Shown here piece by piece: positions 26,737 through 34,701 of a stretch of 64,000 bases of DNA. Positions within the stretch are counted from its first letter, which is position 1; each line of letters starts with the position of its first letter. The translations under genes and the position numbers were made by a program. Source of the stretch: Nocardioides mangrovi (GTDB lineage Bacteria; Actinomycetota; Actinomycetes; Propionibacteriales; Nocardioidaceae); NCBI RefSeq assembly GCF_020073815.1, contig NZ_JAIQZJ010000007.1, positions 124,001 to 188,000 on the forward strand, given 5' to 3'. The notes beneath the pieces were generated by a model. The model saw nothing but the letters and a program-made list of their open reading frames with translations. It made no database searches and was not told the origin of the DNA.

Positions 26737-27930
26737 TCAGCGCCCCGCCGCCCGGTCGAACCCGGCCCAGCGCTGGCGCACCCACCAGGGCCGCGCGTCC
26801 CGCTCGGTCACCTGCCGGACGGCCGGGAGCCAGCGCTCGTGGGCGAGCCGGACCTCGGCCAGCGCCTCCTCGGCGGCGGGCGGCTCGGACACCCAGGCCC
26901 TCTGGAGGCGGTCGCGGTCGGTGGCGACGACGCGCTCGGCGCGCAGCCAGTCGCGCAGCGCGCGCCGGTGCAGCTCCTCGTGCCGCCACCACAGCGACCG
27001 GTCGTCGCGCCGGTTGGTGACGCCCGCGGTCACGTAGTCGGCCTCCGCGACCGGCTGGTCGACGCGCAGCGGCACGAAGAGCGAGAAGGCCGGGTCGCTC
27101 GTGCCGGTCGCCCAGTGGATGCCCGAGCCGAGGTCGCTCACCCACGACGCCGTCGTCTGGCCCGACGCGAGCAGGCCGCCGGCGTGCATGTTGGGGCCGA
27201 CCATCGAGCCGTTCACCGGCGACCAGCGCGGCCCGAGCCCGGTGCCGTTCTGCCGCAGCACGCCCATCGCGCCGACCACGCCGCGCACGTCCTCGGCCAG
27301 GCCCTCGGTCAGCTCGCGGCGTACGGCGCACGAAGAGATCCGGCTGCGCAGCCGGTCGGTGTGCTGCTCGGCGAAGCCCGGGATCGTCAGGCCGTTGCTG
27401 ATGCTGCGGGCCCGGCCGCGGACGTCCTCGGTCGCCCACGCGCGGCCCGCGGTCTCGAGGACGATCGCGTGCTCAGGATCGGCGACCAGGAAGCTGTTGT
27501 GGTAGGTGAACCGCCGGTGCTCGTGGCTGCAGCGGCCGCTCTGCCCGTGCTCCTCGAGCAGCGCGACGATCACCCCGACGGCCTCGCGCGCGGTGGTCGC
27601 GCGCTCGAGGGCGAGGCGCAGCAGGTCCATGCCGAGCAGTCCCGGCTCGAGGCTCGCCCTCTGGGTGGTGAAGACGGCCTCGTTGCCGATCGCGACGCCG
27701 TGCTCGTTGGCGCCCATCTCGGCGCCCCACATCCACCAGGGCCGGGAGACGACGGTCGCGTGCGTGTGCGCGACCTGCGGCACCTCGACGTACGTCGCCC
27801 GCGCGGTCGCGCCGGCTGCGTGGTCGGCCGCCGGCGTCCACTCCCAGAGCTGCGGCTCGTTGGGATCGCGGTCGGAGTTCTTGGCGAGCAACGTCCGTCC
27901 GCCGGCCCGGACCACGAACGTGTCGCACAC
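26737..27930 (-). CDS. Secernin/peptidase C69-family Ntn hydrolase
   Basis: 397-residue protein beginning MCDTFVV. Cys2 becomes the N-terminal nucleophile after Met removal, the hallmark of C69/U34 dipeptidases and secernins. Further family motifs are LLAKNSDRDPNEPQ, WWMWGAEMGANEHGVAIGNEAV and SISNGLTI. It probably hydrolyses small peptides or amides in the cytosol, but the substrate is not known. The GTG start has a TAGGAT element 8 nt upstream, which touches the edge of the MITE-like element. Confidence 0.87.
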   Translation of the reverse strand: MCDTFVVRAGGRTLLAKNSDRDPNEPQLWEWTPAADHAAGATARATYVEVPQVAHTHATVVSRPWWMWGAEMGANEHGVAIGNEAVFTTQRASLEPGLLGMDLLRLALERATTAREAVGVIVALLEEHGQSGRCSHEHRRFTYHNSFLVADPEHAIVLETAGRAWATEDVRGRARSISNGLTIPGFAEQHTDRLRSRISSCAVRRELTEGLAEDVRGVVGAMGVLRQNGTGLGPRWSPVNGSMVGPNMHAGGLLASGQTTASWVSDLGSGIHWATGTSDPAFSLFVPLRVDQPVAEADYVTAGVTNRRDDRSLWWRHEELHRRALRDWLRAERVVATDRDRLQRAWVSEPPAAEEALAEVRLAHERWLPAVRQVTERDARPWWVRQRWAGFDRAAGR

Positions 27931-27938
27931 GAGCGCTG

Positions 27939-27944
27939 ATCCTA
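27939..27944 (-). promoter_or_regulatory. -10 element of the C69 gene
   Basis: TAGGAT on the minus strand lies 8 nt before the GTG at 27930. Its last four bases are the outer end of the left inverted-repeat arm of the adjacent element. Confidence 0.4.
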
Positions 27945-28109
27945 GTGTCGCGGGTGGAAAGTATCTGGATGGTTGGTGTCGTCAGGGTGCGTGCCTGGCA
28001 AGGCGGCGTCGCGCTGGGCTACCGGGCGTCACTCCAGCGATGCCAACGCAGCCAGGTGCGTGCCATGGCGGCTCGAACCATCCAACGACTTTTCGCCCGC
28101 GGCACTAGG
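27941..28109. mobile_element. MITE-like 169-bp element with 34-bp terminal inverted repeats
   Basis: The arms 27941-27974 and 28076-28109 match at 28 of 34 positions as reverse complements. The outer ends are CCTAGTG and CACTAGG, and the inner ends are TGGATGGTT and its complement. The ~100-bp interior has further small repeats (GTGCGTGCC twice, GCCTGGC/GCCAGGT). No gene is inside and no clear target duplication is seen. It could be a non-autonomous transposable repeat or a structured RNA element. Confidence 0.6.
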
Positions 28110-28143
28110 GGGCCAGCCGGTGCGCTCCTGGTCTGGACGTCCG

Positions 28144-28551
28144 CTACGAGAGCCGGCCGAGGACGGACCGGCCGATCCCGGTCAGGCCCGACCCGATCAC
28201 GTCGAACCAGCTGAACGCGTCGTCCCAGACCGCCACCTTGCCGTCGCGCACCTCGAACGTGCCGCGGCACCAGAACTCGCTGCTCCACCAGCCGTAGGTC
28301 AGCACGTCGGTGCGGTCGGTGAGCACGACGCCGTCCGCACCCTCGGCGACGTGGTGCCAGCGCACCTCGAAGTCGATCCCGCGGGCGACCATCTCGCGCA
28401 GCCGCTTGGCGACCTCCGGGCCGCGCATCGTCGGCAGGTAGGTGTTGCGCCACACGACGTCCGCGTCGAGCAGCTCGACCGCGTGGTCGACCTCGCCCGC
28501 CGCGAGGCTGTCGAGCAGGTCGCGGACGACGGACTCAGCGGTCGGCTCCAT
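28144..28551 (-). CDS. SnoaL/NTF2-like protein, limonene-epoxide-hydrolase-like
   Basis: 135-residue single-domain cone-fold protein. ESVVRDLLDSLAAGEVDHAVELLDADVVWRNTYLPTMRG and GTFEVRDGKVAVWDDAFSWFDVIG follow the layout of limonene-1,2-epoxide hydrolase relatives such as mycobacterial EphG, including an RTD segment (R79/D81) and Asp in the last strand where the catalytic Asp-Arg-Asp set is expected. Epoxide hydrolysis is possible but not shown. It lies 32 nt downstream of the metalloprotease gene on the same strand. Confidence 0.7.
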   Translation of the reverse strand: MEPTAESVVRDLLDSLAAGEVDHAVELLDADVVWRNTYLPTMRGPEVAKRLREMVARGIDFEVRWHHVAEGADGVVLTDRTDVLTYGWWSSEFWCRGTFEVRDGKVAVWDDAFSWFDVIGSGLTGIGRSVLGRLS

Positions 28552-28582
28552 GTCGTCGAGGGTACGTCGCGAGCATGGCCGG

Positions 28583-31321
28583 CTACTTGACCGTGATCTT
28601 CCAGGACTTCGTCAGCGCCTGGTCGATGCGGTCCGCGACCGCGACGTTCACGGTGCTGACGGCCGCGGTCGTCGGCGTGCCCGTGATCGTCACGGTGTCG
28701 CCGGACGTCGTCGCGCTCAGGCCGGCGGGCAGGGTGCCGAGGTTCCAGGTGTACGGCGCGAGCCCGCCGATCACCCGCCAGGTCAGGGTGTAGGCGCGCG
28801 GCCGGGTGAGGGTGGAGGAGGTCAGGTAGCGGCTCCACTTGATCGGCGACGCGGTGATCTTCACCGTCACGAGGACCGTCTTCTTGTACGCACCGCTGGT
28901 GACCGTCACCGGGAAGACGTCGTCGACGAGCTCGGTGAACGTGCCGGTGAGCGTGCCGGACTTCGTCAGCGACATCGCGGCGGGCAGCCCGGTGGACGAC
29001 CACGCGTAGGCCCCGGCGCCGTTGAGCGCCTTGAGCCGGACGCTGAAGCGCTTGCCGGTCACGCCGGCGACGGAGGCGTTGTCGGCCGTGAGCGGCTGCC
29101 AGTCGACCACGAAGGTCACCGGCGTCGAGACGACCTCGGTGCCGGAGGTGACCGTCACGGTCGCGACGTACGTGCCCGCCTTGGTGGCCGCGCCGGTGAT
29201 CGCGCCGGTCCTGGTGTTGAGCCGGACGCCGCTGGGCAGCCCGCGGTACTTGTAGACGTAGGTCCCGGTGCCGCCGGTCGGCGCGAGCTGCTGGCTGATC
29301 GGCACCTTCGTCCGCGTGCTCACGGAGGGGCCGGTCAGGGCCAGGGTCTGTCCCGATGCGGCGACGGGAGCGGCCGCGAAGGACAGCTTGACCAGCACGG
29401 TCGCCGACTCGCTGCCGCTGGTGACCGTCACGTAGCCGGTGACGCCGCGGGTCGAGGTCGGCGTGCCGGTCAGCCGCCCGCCGGTGCTCACGGAGAGCCA
29501 GCTCGGCAAGGTCTTGTTCTGCCAGCCATAGCTGCCGGTCCCGCCGGTGGCGGTGAGGCCGAGGTCGATCGCGCGCCCGACCTCGCCGTAGATCGTCACG
29601 GGGTTGGCCGCCAGCGCCTGCGGCGCGGCCGCCCCCACCGTCAGCGACGTCGTCGCGCCGCCGGTCGTGCCGAGGGCGTCGGTCGCGCTGATGGTGAGCG
29701 GGTAGGTGCCCTCCTCGGTCGGGGTGCCCGTCAGGGTCCCGGAGGCGGTCAGCTCCAGGCCGTCGGGCAGGTCGCTCGCGGTGAAGGTGTACGGCGCGGT
29801 GCCGCCCTCGGCGGTCGCCGCGCTCGCGGCGTACGGCGTCCCGACGGTCGCGGCGGGGAGCGGGGACGGCGTGACGGTGAGCAGGTCGCCGTCGCCGTCA
29901 CCCCCGGTCGTCGCGGTGATCGTGTAGTTGCCCAGCGAGGCGTAGTCGGAGTAGGTCGCGTAGCTGCGTCCGTTGCCGGCGCCGACGCCCTCGACCAGGA
30001 AGGTGAGCGTGGTCGTCCCGTCGTCCGGCAGCGCCGCGGCCCAGCTCGCGCCGAGCCCGGTCGCCACCGACGCGCTGGTCGCCGCGACCTCGGGGTCGGC
30101 GACGGCGAGGAGGTTCCCCTCGTCGTCGAGCACCGTCATCTGCACGTCGAGGTCGGAGTAGCCGCGCGGCGCGGTCACGTCGACCATCGTGGTCCCGCTC
30201 GCCTGGAGGGAGAAGGCGTCGACGTCCGCCCGGGTCATGATCAGCCCGGCGGTGGCCACGCCCGAGGTCAGCTCGGTCGCGGTGTCGGCGGTGTCGCCGT
30301 GGTCGTCGGCGACGACGCCCAGGTGCGAGGCGATGATCGCGACGTCGTCCTCGGTGTTGGTCGAGGACGTGTACTCGCCGGCGCTCCACTGGCTCACCGG
30401 CTGGTAGTAGGCGGCGCCCATGATCGGCGCCCACGGCGTGCCGCCGACGGAGTACGCCGAGGAGCCGGCGCCGTCGTGGTGCAGCCCGAGGGTGTGGCCG
30501 GCCTCGTGCGCGGCGGCCTCGCCGATCCCCTTGCCGTTGGTGCCGGTGCCGTTGGCGAAGACCCACGCCGGCGAGTAGGAGCCGGCCGGCGAGACGGCGT
30601 CGAACACGTCGACGTACGCGAGGCCGCCGCAGCCGCAGCTGGAGAAGATCGGTCCGTCGTTGGTGACCAGCACCCGGACGCCCCACTGGGTGTCGGAGGA
30701 GTCGGAGCGCAGCAGCGCCGCCGAGCCGGGGTCCTGGGTGGTGACGTTGACGTCGAACGGCGCGTAGTCCTCGGCGACGATCGCCCACGCGGTCTGGATC
30801 TCGGTGAGCTCGGCGTCGGAGAAGTTCGTGTCGACGGGCGCGGTGATCGAGAACGGCTTGGCGACGATGCTCGAGCCGTAGGAGTCGTTCCACGCGGTGC
30901 CGGTGACGGTCCGGCCCGTGAAGTCGAGGTAGATCGTCTTGGCCGCTCCGGGGCGCGAGTTGAGGCTGAAGGTGTTCGCCAGCGAGGTCACCGCCGCGCC
31001 GGTCGTCGCGCGCGCTGCGGTCGGCGGGTGCGGGTCGGCCTCCTCGACGTAGTACGCCGCGCCGCAGCGGTCGAGCCACAGCGTGTCGTCGTCGGCGGCG
31101 ACCGTCCGCAGCTGGGCGAGCGGCATCCGCGACGTACGCGCGGCCGTGCGCGCCTGGGGCGCGGACAGCCCGTCGAGCGCCGCGCTCGCGCGGGTCGGGT
31201 GGGGGAGGACGGGATCGGCGCACCGTCCTGGTGAGGTCGATGCCTCGCTGATCGGCGCGCGCGAGAGGGCACAGCAGACCAGGGCAGCGACCGTCAGGGT
31301 CGCGAAGGCGATGCGCTTCAT
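28583..31321 (-). CDS. Secreted zinc metalloprotease with Ig-like repeats
   Basis: About 912 residues from ATG 31321 (GGGA upstream; the frame opens six codons earlier). A signal peptide (RIAFATLTVAALVCCALS) precedes the metzincin-like zinc site H272-E-A-G-H276-T-L-G-L-H-H282-D and a downstream PIMGAAY Met-turn candidate. A CGCGG stretch and a C-terminal set of ~85-residue putative-Ig repeats follow (pattern AT...GTYPLT..A, ...G.LPSG..L...TG.I.G.P). The protease should act outside the cell; the repeats likely bind polymer or surface. There is no sorting signal. Confidence 0.88.
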   Translation of the reverse strand: MKRIAFATLTVAALVCCALSRAPISEASTSPGRCADPVLPHPTRASAALDGLSAPQARTAARTSRMPLAQLRTVAADDDTLWLDRCGAAYYVEEADPHPPTAARATTGAAVTSLANTFSLNSRPGAAKTIYLDFTGRTVTGTAWNDSYGSSIVAKPFSITAPVDTNFSDAELTEIQTAWAIVAEDYAPFDVNVTTQDPGSAALLRSDSSDTQWGVRVLVTNDGPIFSSCGCGGLAYVDVFDAVSPAGSYSPAWVFANGTGTNGKGIGEAAAHEAGHTLGLHHDGAGSSAYSVGGTPWAPIMGAAYYQPVSQWSAGEYTSSTNTEDDVAIIASHLGVVADDHGDTADTATELTSGVATAGLIMTRADVDAFSLQASGTTMVDVTAPRGYSDLDVQMTVLDDEGNLLAVADPEVAATSASVATGLGASWAAALPDDGTTTLTFLVEGVGAGNGRSYATYSDYASLGNYTITATTGGDGDGDLLTVTPSPLPAATVGTPYAASAATAEGGTAPYTFTASDLPDGLELTASGTLTGTPTEEGTYPLTISATDALGTTGGATTSLTVGAAAPQALAANPVTIYGEVGRAIDLGLTATGGTGSYGWQNKTLPSWLSVSTGGRLTGTPTSTRGVTGYVTVTSGSESATVLVKLSFAAAPVAASGQTLALTGPSVSTRTKVPISQQLAPTGGTGTYVYKYRGLPSGVRLNTRTGAITGAATKAGTYVATVTVTSGTEVVSTPVTFVVDWQPLTADNASVAGVTGKRFSVRLKALNGAGAYAWSSTGLPAAMSLTKSGTLTGTFTELVDDVFPVTVTSGAYKKTVLVTVKITASPIKWSRYLTSSTLTRPRAYTLTWRVIGGLAPYTWNLGTLPAGLSATTSGDTVTITGTPTTAAVSTVNVAVADRIDQALTKSWKITVK

Positions 31322-31382
31322 GCGGGTGTTCCCATCCATCCGTGGATGAGGACCCGATCGGTCGGCGCCCGGCCGACCTGAG

Positions 31383-32300
31383 TCAGAGCGGGTCGGCGAT
31401 CTCCTGGATCCGCGCCGTCGCCAGGTCGATCATCAGCCGCGCCGCCGGCGAGAGCGTCGCGCCGGCGCGGTGCACGATCGCGAACGTGTCGTACTGCCGG
31501 GGACGCAGCGAGACCCAGCCGGCCCCGGGCGCGAGGCGGGGCAGCAGCTGCAGGGCGGCGCCCTTGGGGATCACCGAGTCGGCGTAGCCCATGCCGACCA
31601 GCTCGACCGCCGTCTCGACGTCCTCGACCTCGATCCGGGTCTGCGGGTTGCGGCCGGTCTCGTGCAGCATCTGGCGCAGCACGCGCCGGGTCGAGTCGTC
31701 GGAGCGCCAGGTCGCCTCCGGCATCACCAGCGAGGCGAGCGAGAGGCGGTGCGCGGTGACGGGGCTCTCCAGCCGCGCCGGGTCGCGGCTGATGTAGACG
31801 AGCTCGTCGCGGGCGACCGGGGTGATCTCGAAGCCCTCGCTGTCCACCTGGGGGACCGCGATCATCGCGGCCTCGATCCGGCCGCGGCGCAGGTCCTCCT
31901 GGACGTCCGTGGAGTTCTGGCCGATCAGCTCGACCCGGACGCCCGGGTAGCGCGTGAGCACGTCGGCGACCAGCCCGGCCCCGGCGTACAGGCGGGCGGT
32001 GCCGAACATCCCGAAGCGGATCGTGCCGGTCTCGAAGCTCTTCACACGGCGCACCGACTCCTGCGCCTCCTCGACCGCGGCGAGCACCCGCTCGGCGTGC
32101 GGGCGCAGGGTGTCCGCGACCGTCGTGGGCACCACGCCGCGGCCGACCCGGCGGAAGAGCGGGACGCCGAGCGACTTCTCCAGCGACCGGATCTGCTCGG
32201 AGACCGACGGCTGCGCGTAGCCGAGCTCCTCGGCCGCGGCGGTCAGCGAGCCGTGCTCGTACGCCGCGAGGAAGCAGGTCAGCTGGTGCAGCGAGAGCAT
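31383..32300 (-). CDS. LysR-family transcriptional regulator
   Basis: 305 residues. The N-terminal winged helix (MLSLHQLTCFLAAYEHGSLTAAAEELGYAQPSVSEQIRSLEKSLGVPLF) is followed by the LysR effector-binding fold from ~90. TAAGAT lies 6 nt before the ATG on the minus strand, suggesting a leaderless transcript. It is divergent from the small Cys-rich protein gene and upstream of the metalloprotease gene. The target and effector are unknown. Confidence 0.93.
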   Translation of the reverse strand: MLSLHQLTCFLAAYEHGSLTAAAEELGYAQPSVSEQIRSLEKSLGVPLFRRVGRGVVPTTVADTLRPHAERVLAAVEEAQESVRRVKSFETGTIRFGMFGTARLYAGAGLVADVLTRYPGVRVELIGQNSTDVQEDLRRGRIEAAMIAVPQVDSEGFEITPVARDELVYISRDPARLESPVTAHRLSLASLVMPEATWRSDDSTRRVLRQMLHETGRNPQTRIEVEDVETAVELVGMGYADSVIPKGAALQLLPRLAPGAGWVSLRPRQYDTFAIVHRAGATLSPAARLMIDLATARIQEIADPL

Positions 32301-32306
32301 GCCGAG

Positions 32307-32312
32307 ATCTTA
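32307..32312 (-). promoter_or_regulatory. -10 element of the LysR gene
   Basis: TAAGAT (minus strand) lies exactly 6 nt before the ATG at 32300, and no SD is present. Confidence 0.5.
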
Positions 32313-32337
32313 TAGGTCATGCCTTGGGTTTCAGAAG

Positions 32338-32356
32338 GAAAGTAAGGCTACCCCTA
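32338..32356. promoter_or_regulatory. Candidate DtxR/IdeR iron box
   Basis: The 19-bp stretch matches the actinobacterial iron-box form TTAGGTAAGGCTAACCTAA at 13 positions (core GTAAGGCTA). It lies upstream of the 60-residue Cys-rich protein gene. Binding is inferred. Confidence 0.3.
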
Positions 32357-32436
32357 TGTCTACATCGGTAGCAGAATTGTCCCCAGTAGACGTCGGAGAA
32401 CCGGCGACAAGACTTGGAGAGAGGGAGGTTCACCTC

Positions 32437-32619
32437 ATGTTCGACCACCAGTGCACCGCGTGCGAGAAGCGTCAGCTCATCTTCACCAGCCAGGTGACCT
32501 CGCTGACCAACACCGACCACGGCATCGTCGTCGCCTTCACCTGCTGGTGCGGCGCCGCCCAGACGCTCGTGACCGGCTCCAAGGCCACCTCGACCTCCAA
32601 GGTCACGCTCGCGGCCTGA
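32437..32619 (+). CDS. Small Cys-rich (zinc-ribbon-like) protein
   Basis: 60-residue protein of unknown function. Start ATG 32437 is chosen because GAGGGAGG lies 8 nt upstream; the frame is open further upstream without a site. MFDHQCTACEKRQ supplies a CxxC pair and FTCWCGA a CxC pair, which together could bind one metal ion. The C-terminus is Ser/Thr/Lys-rich. It is divergent from LysR and followed by a hairpin terminator. Confidence 0.7.
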   Translation: MFDHQCTACEKRQLIFTSQVTSLTNTDHGIVVAFTCWCGAAQTLVTGSKATSTSKVTLAA

Positions 32620-32673
32620 GCCCCCAGCTCCCCGCCGCGGCGTTGTCGCGTTCGTCGACGGCGGGACCGTCAG

Positions 32674-32699
32674 CTGCCCGGACCACCTGGTCCGGGCAG
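32674..32699 (+). terminator. Terminator hairpin after the small Cys-rich gene
   Basis: CTGCCCGGACCA (32674-32685) pairs perfectly with TGGTCCGGGCAG (32688-32699). A weak T-containing stretch follows. Confidence 0.75.
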
Positions 32700-32805
32700 T
32701 CTGCATTTCGGGCTGCACTGCGGGCGGCGTCGCGGGGTGCCTCCCCGTTTTCGCGCCCGGCCCCGCGGCTCCCTATACTTCCTCGGGTTGTCCGACGGGC
32801 AGCAC

Positions 32806-32881
32806 GCCGCCTTAGCTCAGTCGGTAGAGCGATTCACTCGTAATGAATAGGTCGTCGGTTCGATTCCGACAGGCGGCTCCA
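32806..32881 (+). tRNA. tRNA-Thr (anticodon CGU)
   Basis: A complete cloverleaf: acceptor GCCGCCT/AGGCGGC, D arm GCTC...GAGC, anticodon stem ATTCA/TGAAT with loop CTCGTAA (anticodon CGT in DNA), a 5-nt variable region, and T arm GTCGG-TTCGATT-CCGAC. The discriminator base is T and CCA is encoded at 32879-32881. A TATACT -10-like box lies ~26 nt upstream. The 3' half is repeated at 35245, marking it as an integration site. Confidence 0.97.
32837..32881 (+). repeat. Left attachment-site repeat (attL) within tRNA-Thr
   Basis: From the anticodon loop to CCA this segment recurs at 35245-35286. There are 25 identical bases, a small indel, then 16 identical bases. It is the intact copy, inside the functional tRNA gene. 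Confidence 0.8.
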
Positions 32882-32888
32882 CCTCGAT

Positions 32889-32930
32889 CCCCGTCCTGAC
32901 CAGCGCAGACATCGCGCGGTCAGGGCGGGG
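32889..32930. terminator. Hairpin just downstream of tRNA-Thr
   Basis: CCCCGTCCTGACC (32889-32901) pairs with GGTCAGGGCGGGG (32918-32930) with one G-T wobble. It can end the tRNA transcript and also the minus-strand integrase remnant, whose stop lies next to it. Confidence 0.7.
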
Positions 32931-33173
32931 TCATCTGTGTAGTCCTCCGCTCGGTCGCTGCCGCGGCCCCCCGGCGGCCCCCCGCGGCGCATTCAACTGC
33001 TCCAGGCCCGCGCGGTCGGCCCCGGTGCCGAGGAAGTGCAGGTAGATGTTCGTTGTCGCGATCGACTCGTGACCCATCCAGGCCTGCACCGTTCCGGGGT
33101 CCACGCCGCGGGCCAGCCACAGGCACGCGGCGGTGTGCCGCAGGTCGTGGATCCGGCGCCCGTGACTGGTGCT
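32931..33173 (-). pseudogene. C-terminal fragment of a tyrosine recombinase (phage-type integrase)
   Basis: Only the last ~80 residues remain. RIHDLRHTAACLWLARGVDP holds the box II Arg, WMGHES the conserved His, and TTNIYLHF the catalytic Tyr, so the catalytic C-terminus is intact. The N-terminal DNA-binding and core domains are missing; the frame upstream codes for a sigma-factor fragment in another frame. It lies directly beside tRNA-Thr as expected of an integrase at its att site. Confidence 0.85.
32963..32985. repeat. GC-rich 23-bp direct repeat, left copy
   Basis: An exact 23-bp copy lies at 35142-35164. This copy begins ~82 bp from the left att repeat and falls in the integrase 3' end. 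Confidence 0.75.
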
Positions 33174-33174
33174 C

Positions 33175-33546
33175 TGCTGAGGCCAGGAAGTCGTAGCCAC
33201 GTGCTGCGTCGAAGCCGCGGACGGCCTTGACGAGTCCCAGATAGGCCACTCCTTCCAGGTCGTCGGTAGCAACACCTCGGTGCCGGAACCGCTGGACTGC
33301 TGAGGTGGCCATCTCCATGTTCGCGACCACGATCTGCTCGTCGATGGCGGCGATCTCGGCAGGCTCTGCGGCAGCGCGTAACGCGAAGAGCCGCTCCGTC
33401 GCCTCCGCACGGGTCTCGCTGCGAGATGCGCTGGGGTCTTCCTGACGGTGCCTCGTCCTCGACCTCATGAGCTGCTGTGCGGGCGGCGGTTCTGCCGGTA
33501 GTGCTGTTCCCGTGATCATCGGGCTGCTCCTGGACTCCCACGCCAC
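33175..33546 (-). pseudogene. N-terminal fragment of a SigF/SigB-type sigma factor
   Basis: This frame encodes ERLFALRAAA...EQIVVANMEMATSAVQRFRHRG, then ATDDLEGVAYLGLVKAVRGF and DAARGYDFLAS. This is the region 1.2-2.2 consensus of SigF/SigB-type factors, where the next expected residues would be the AVPTIRGE-like segment. At ~33175 the sigma similarity stops and integrase sequence begins out of frame. Promoter -10 binding (2.3-2.4), region 3 and region 4 are lost. The open frame continues to 32920 as meaningless sequence. A decayed gene or a deletion junction. Confidence 0.7.
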
Positions 33547-33846
33547 GATGGCTAGGGCTCATCAGCACACCTGCCTCGTGTGGGACCGATCAAACCCGCT
33601 TGAGGGGTGAACATGGACGCTCGGCGATGCCGACGCCGATGCGGCAGACCAACCGACGGTGATCGTCGGGACCGGCGGCGTGACCCGGCCGCGCATCTGC
33701 CCAATCGCAGGAGTTTCATTCCGGTAGTCACCTGAGAGATGGCGCACCTCGCGACAACCCATCCGCGATGTGCCGGAGATGCGAATGCCTGTTGTCAGAA
33801 GTTCCCAACGGAGTCTTACTAGCTTCGCCTCAAGGATGTGTCGCAG
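33547..33846. other. Non-coding stretch inside the decayed element
   Basis: About 300 bp with no supported gene and lower GC than the flanks. It separates the sigma fragment from the lipoprotein gene and probably holds the lipoprotein promoter. No tRNA, strong hairpin or recognisable remnant is seen. Confidence 0.5.
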
Positions 33847-34539
33847 ATGCGCACCACCTCTTCCAAGACCTTCACCGCCAAGCGCGGTCTCGCTGCTCTC
33901 GCCATGACTGCCCTCGTCGCCACCCCGCTCGCGGCGTGCGGCAGCTCGGACAGTGACGGCTCCGCGAGCAGCTCCAGCAGCAGCGCCTCGGCGCCGAAGC
34001 CGGTCGCATCGATCGAGGCGCTCCAGGGTGAGAACACCGCGATCGCGCTCGACAAGGGCTTCACCGATGCCTTGACCCAGCTCAAGCTCACCCCGGGCAC
34101 GGTGGGTACCGCCAAGCTCGAGGATGGGTCGCTGATCTTCCCGATCACCGGTGGCAACGTCACGGTGTTCAAGCCCGGCGAGGTCTCGCCGTACGTCATC
34201 GGGCAGATCCAGCACGAGGGCTCGGGTCTCTCCCTGACCGCGGGCAAGACCAAGGTCGAGCTGACGAACTTCAACGTCGACCCCGGGGTCTCCCGCGTGT
34301 ACGGCGACGTCACCGTCAACGGCAAGGTCGCCGCGACGAACGCCTTCCTGTTCCAGCTCGACGGCCGCACCCTGAAGCCGCTGCAGACCGAGGGCAACGA
34401 GGCGATCCTCGAGGGCACGAAGGTCGAGATCTCCGACGACGCCGCGCCGCTGCTGAACCAGACGTTCAACACCGACGCCGTGAAGCCCGGACTGCTGGTC
34501 GGGATCGCCAAGATCACCGTCAACACGCAGTCCAAGTAG
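33847..34539 (+). CDS. Putative lipoprotein of unknown function
   Basis: About 230 residues from ATG 33847 (AAGGA 10 nt upstream; an earlier GTG at 33838 lies too close to that site). Signal peptide with lipobox (TPLAAC), then a Ser-rich linker and a beta-rich domain (SLIFPITGGNVTVFKPGEVSPYVIGQIQHEGSGLSL...) with periodic V/T strands. No catalytic motif. It is intact cargo of the tRNA-Thr element and is followed by its own terminator. A faint resemblance to heme-binding HtaA-type beta domains is not enough to assign a function. Confidence 0.75.
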   Translation: MRTTSSKTFTAKRGLAALAMTALVATPLAACGSSDSDGSASSSSSSASAPKPVASIEALQGENTAIALDKGFTDALTQLKLTPGTVGTAKLEDGSLIFPITGGNVTVFKPGEVSPYVIGQIQHEGSGLSLTAGKTKVELTNFNVDPGVSRVYGDVTVNGKVAATNAFLFQLDGRTLKPLQTEGNEAILEGTKVEISDDAAPLLNQTFNTDAVKPGLLVGIAKITVNTQSK

Positions 34540-34557
34540 CCCTCCGTTGGGGGACGA

Positions 34558-34594
34558 GACGCCCTGGGTGCCTGGTCTGGCCACCCGGGGCGTC
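34558..34594 (+). terminator. Terminator hairpin after the lipoprotein gene
   Basis: GACGCCCTGGGTG (34558-34570) pairs with CACCCGGGGCGTC (34582-34594) with one wobble pair and an 11-nt loop. Confidence 0.75.
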
Positions 34595-34701
34595 CGTTCG
34601 CCCAGACGGGCTGATGGGATGCGCGACCATGTCCGCGCATCAGTTCGTAGCCCAGGGGGAACGTCTGCAAGACCGGAACCAGGGTGCAAAGGACACGAGG
34701 G

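Noticed and set aside
27945..28214. An 89-codon plus-strand open frame over the MITE-like element
   Set aside because: It starts inside the inverted-repeat arm, runs into the 3' end of the SnoaL-like gene on the other strand and ends in R/S/G-rich sequence. No ribosome site.
32920..33546. A single functional 208-residue gene
   Set aside because: Only its first ~124 codons resemble a sigma factor. The remainder is the integrase region read in the wrong frame, so it is annotated as two gene fragments.
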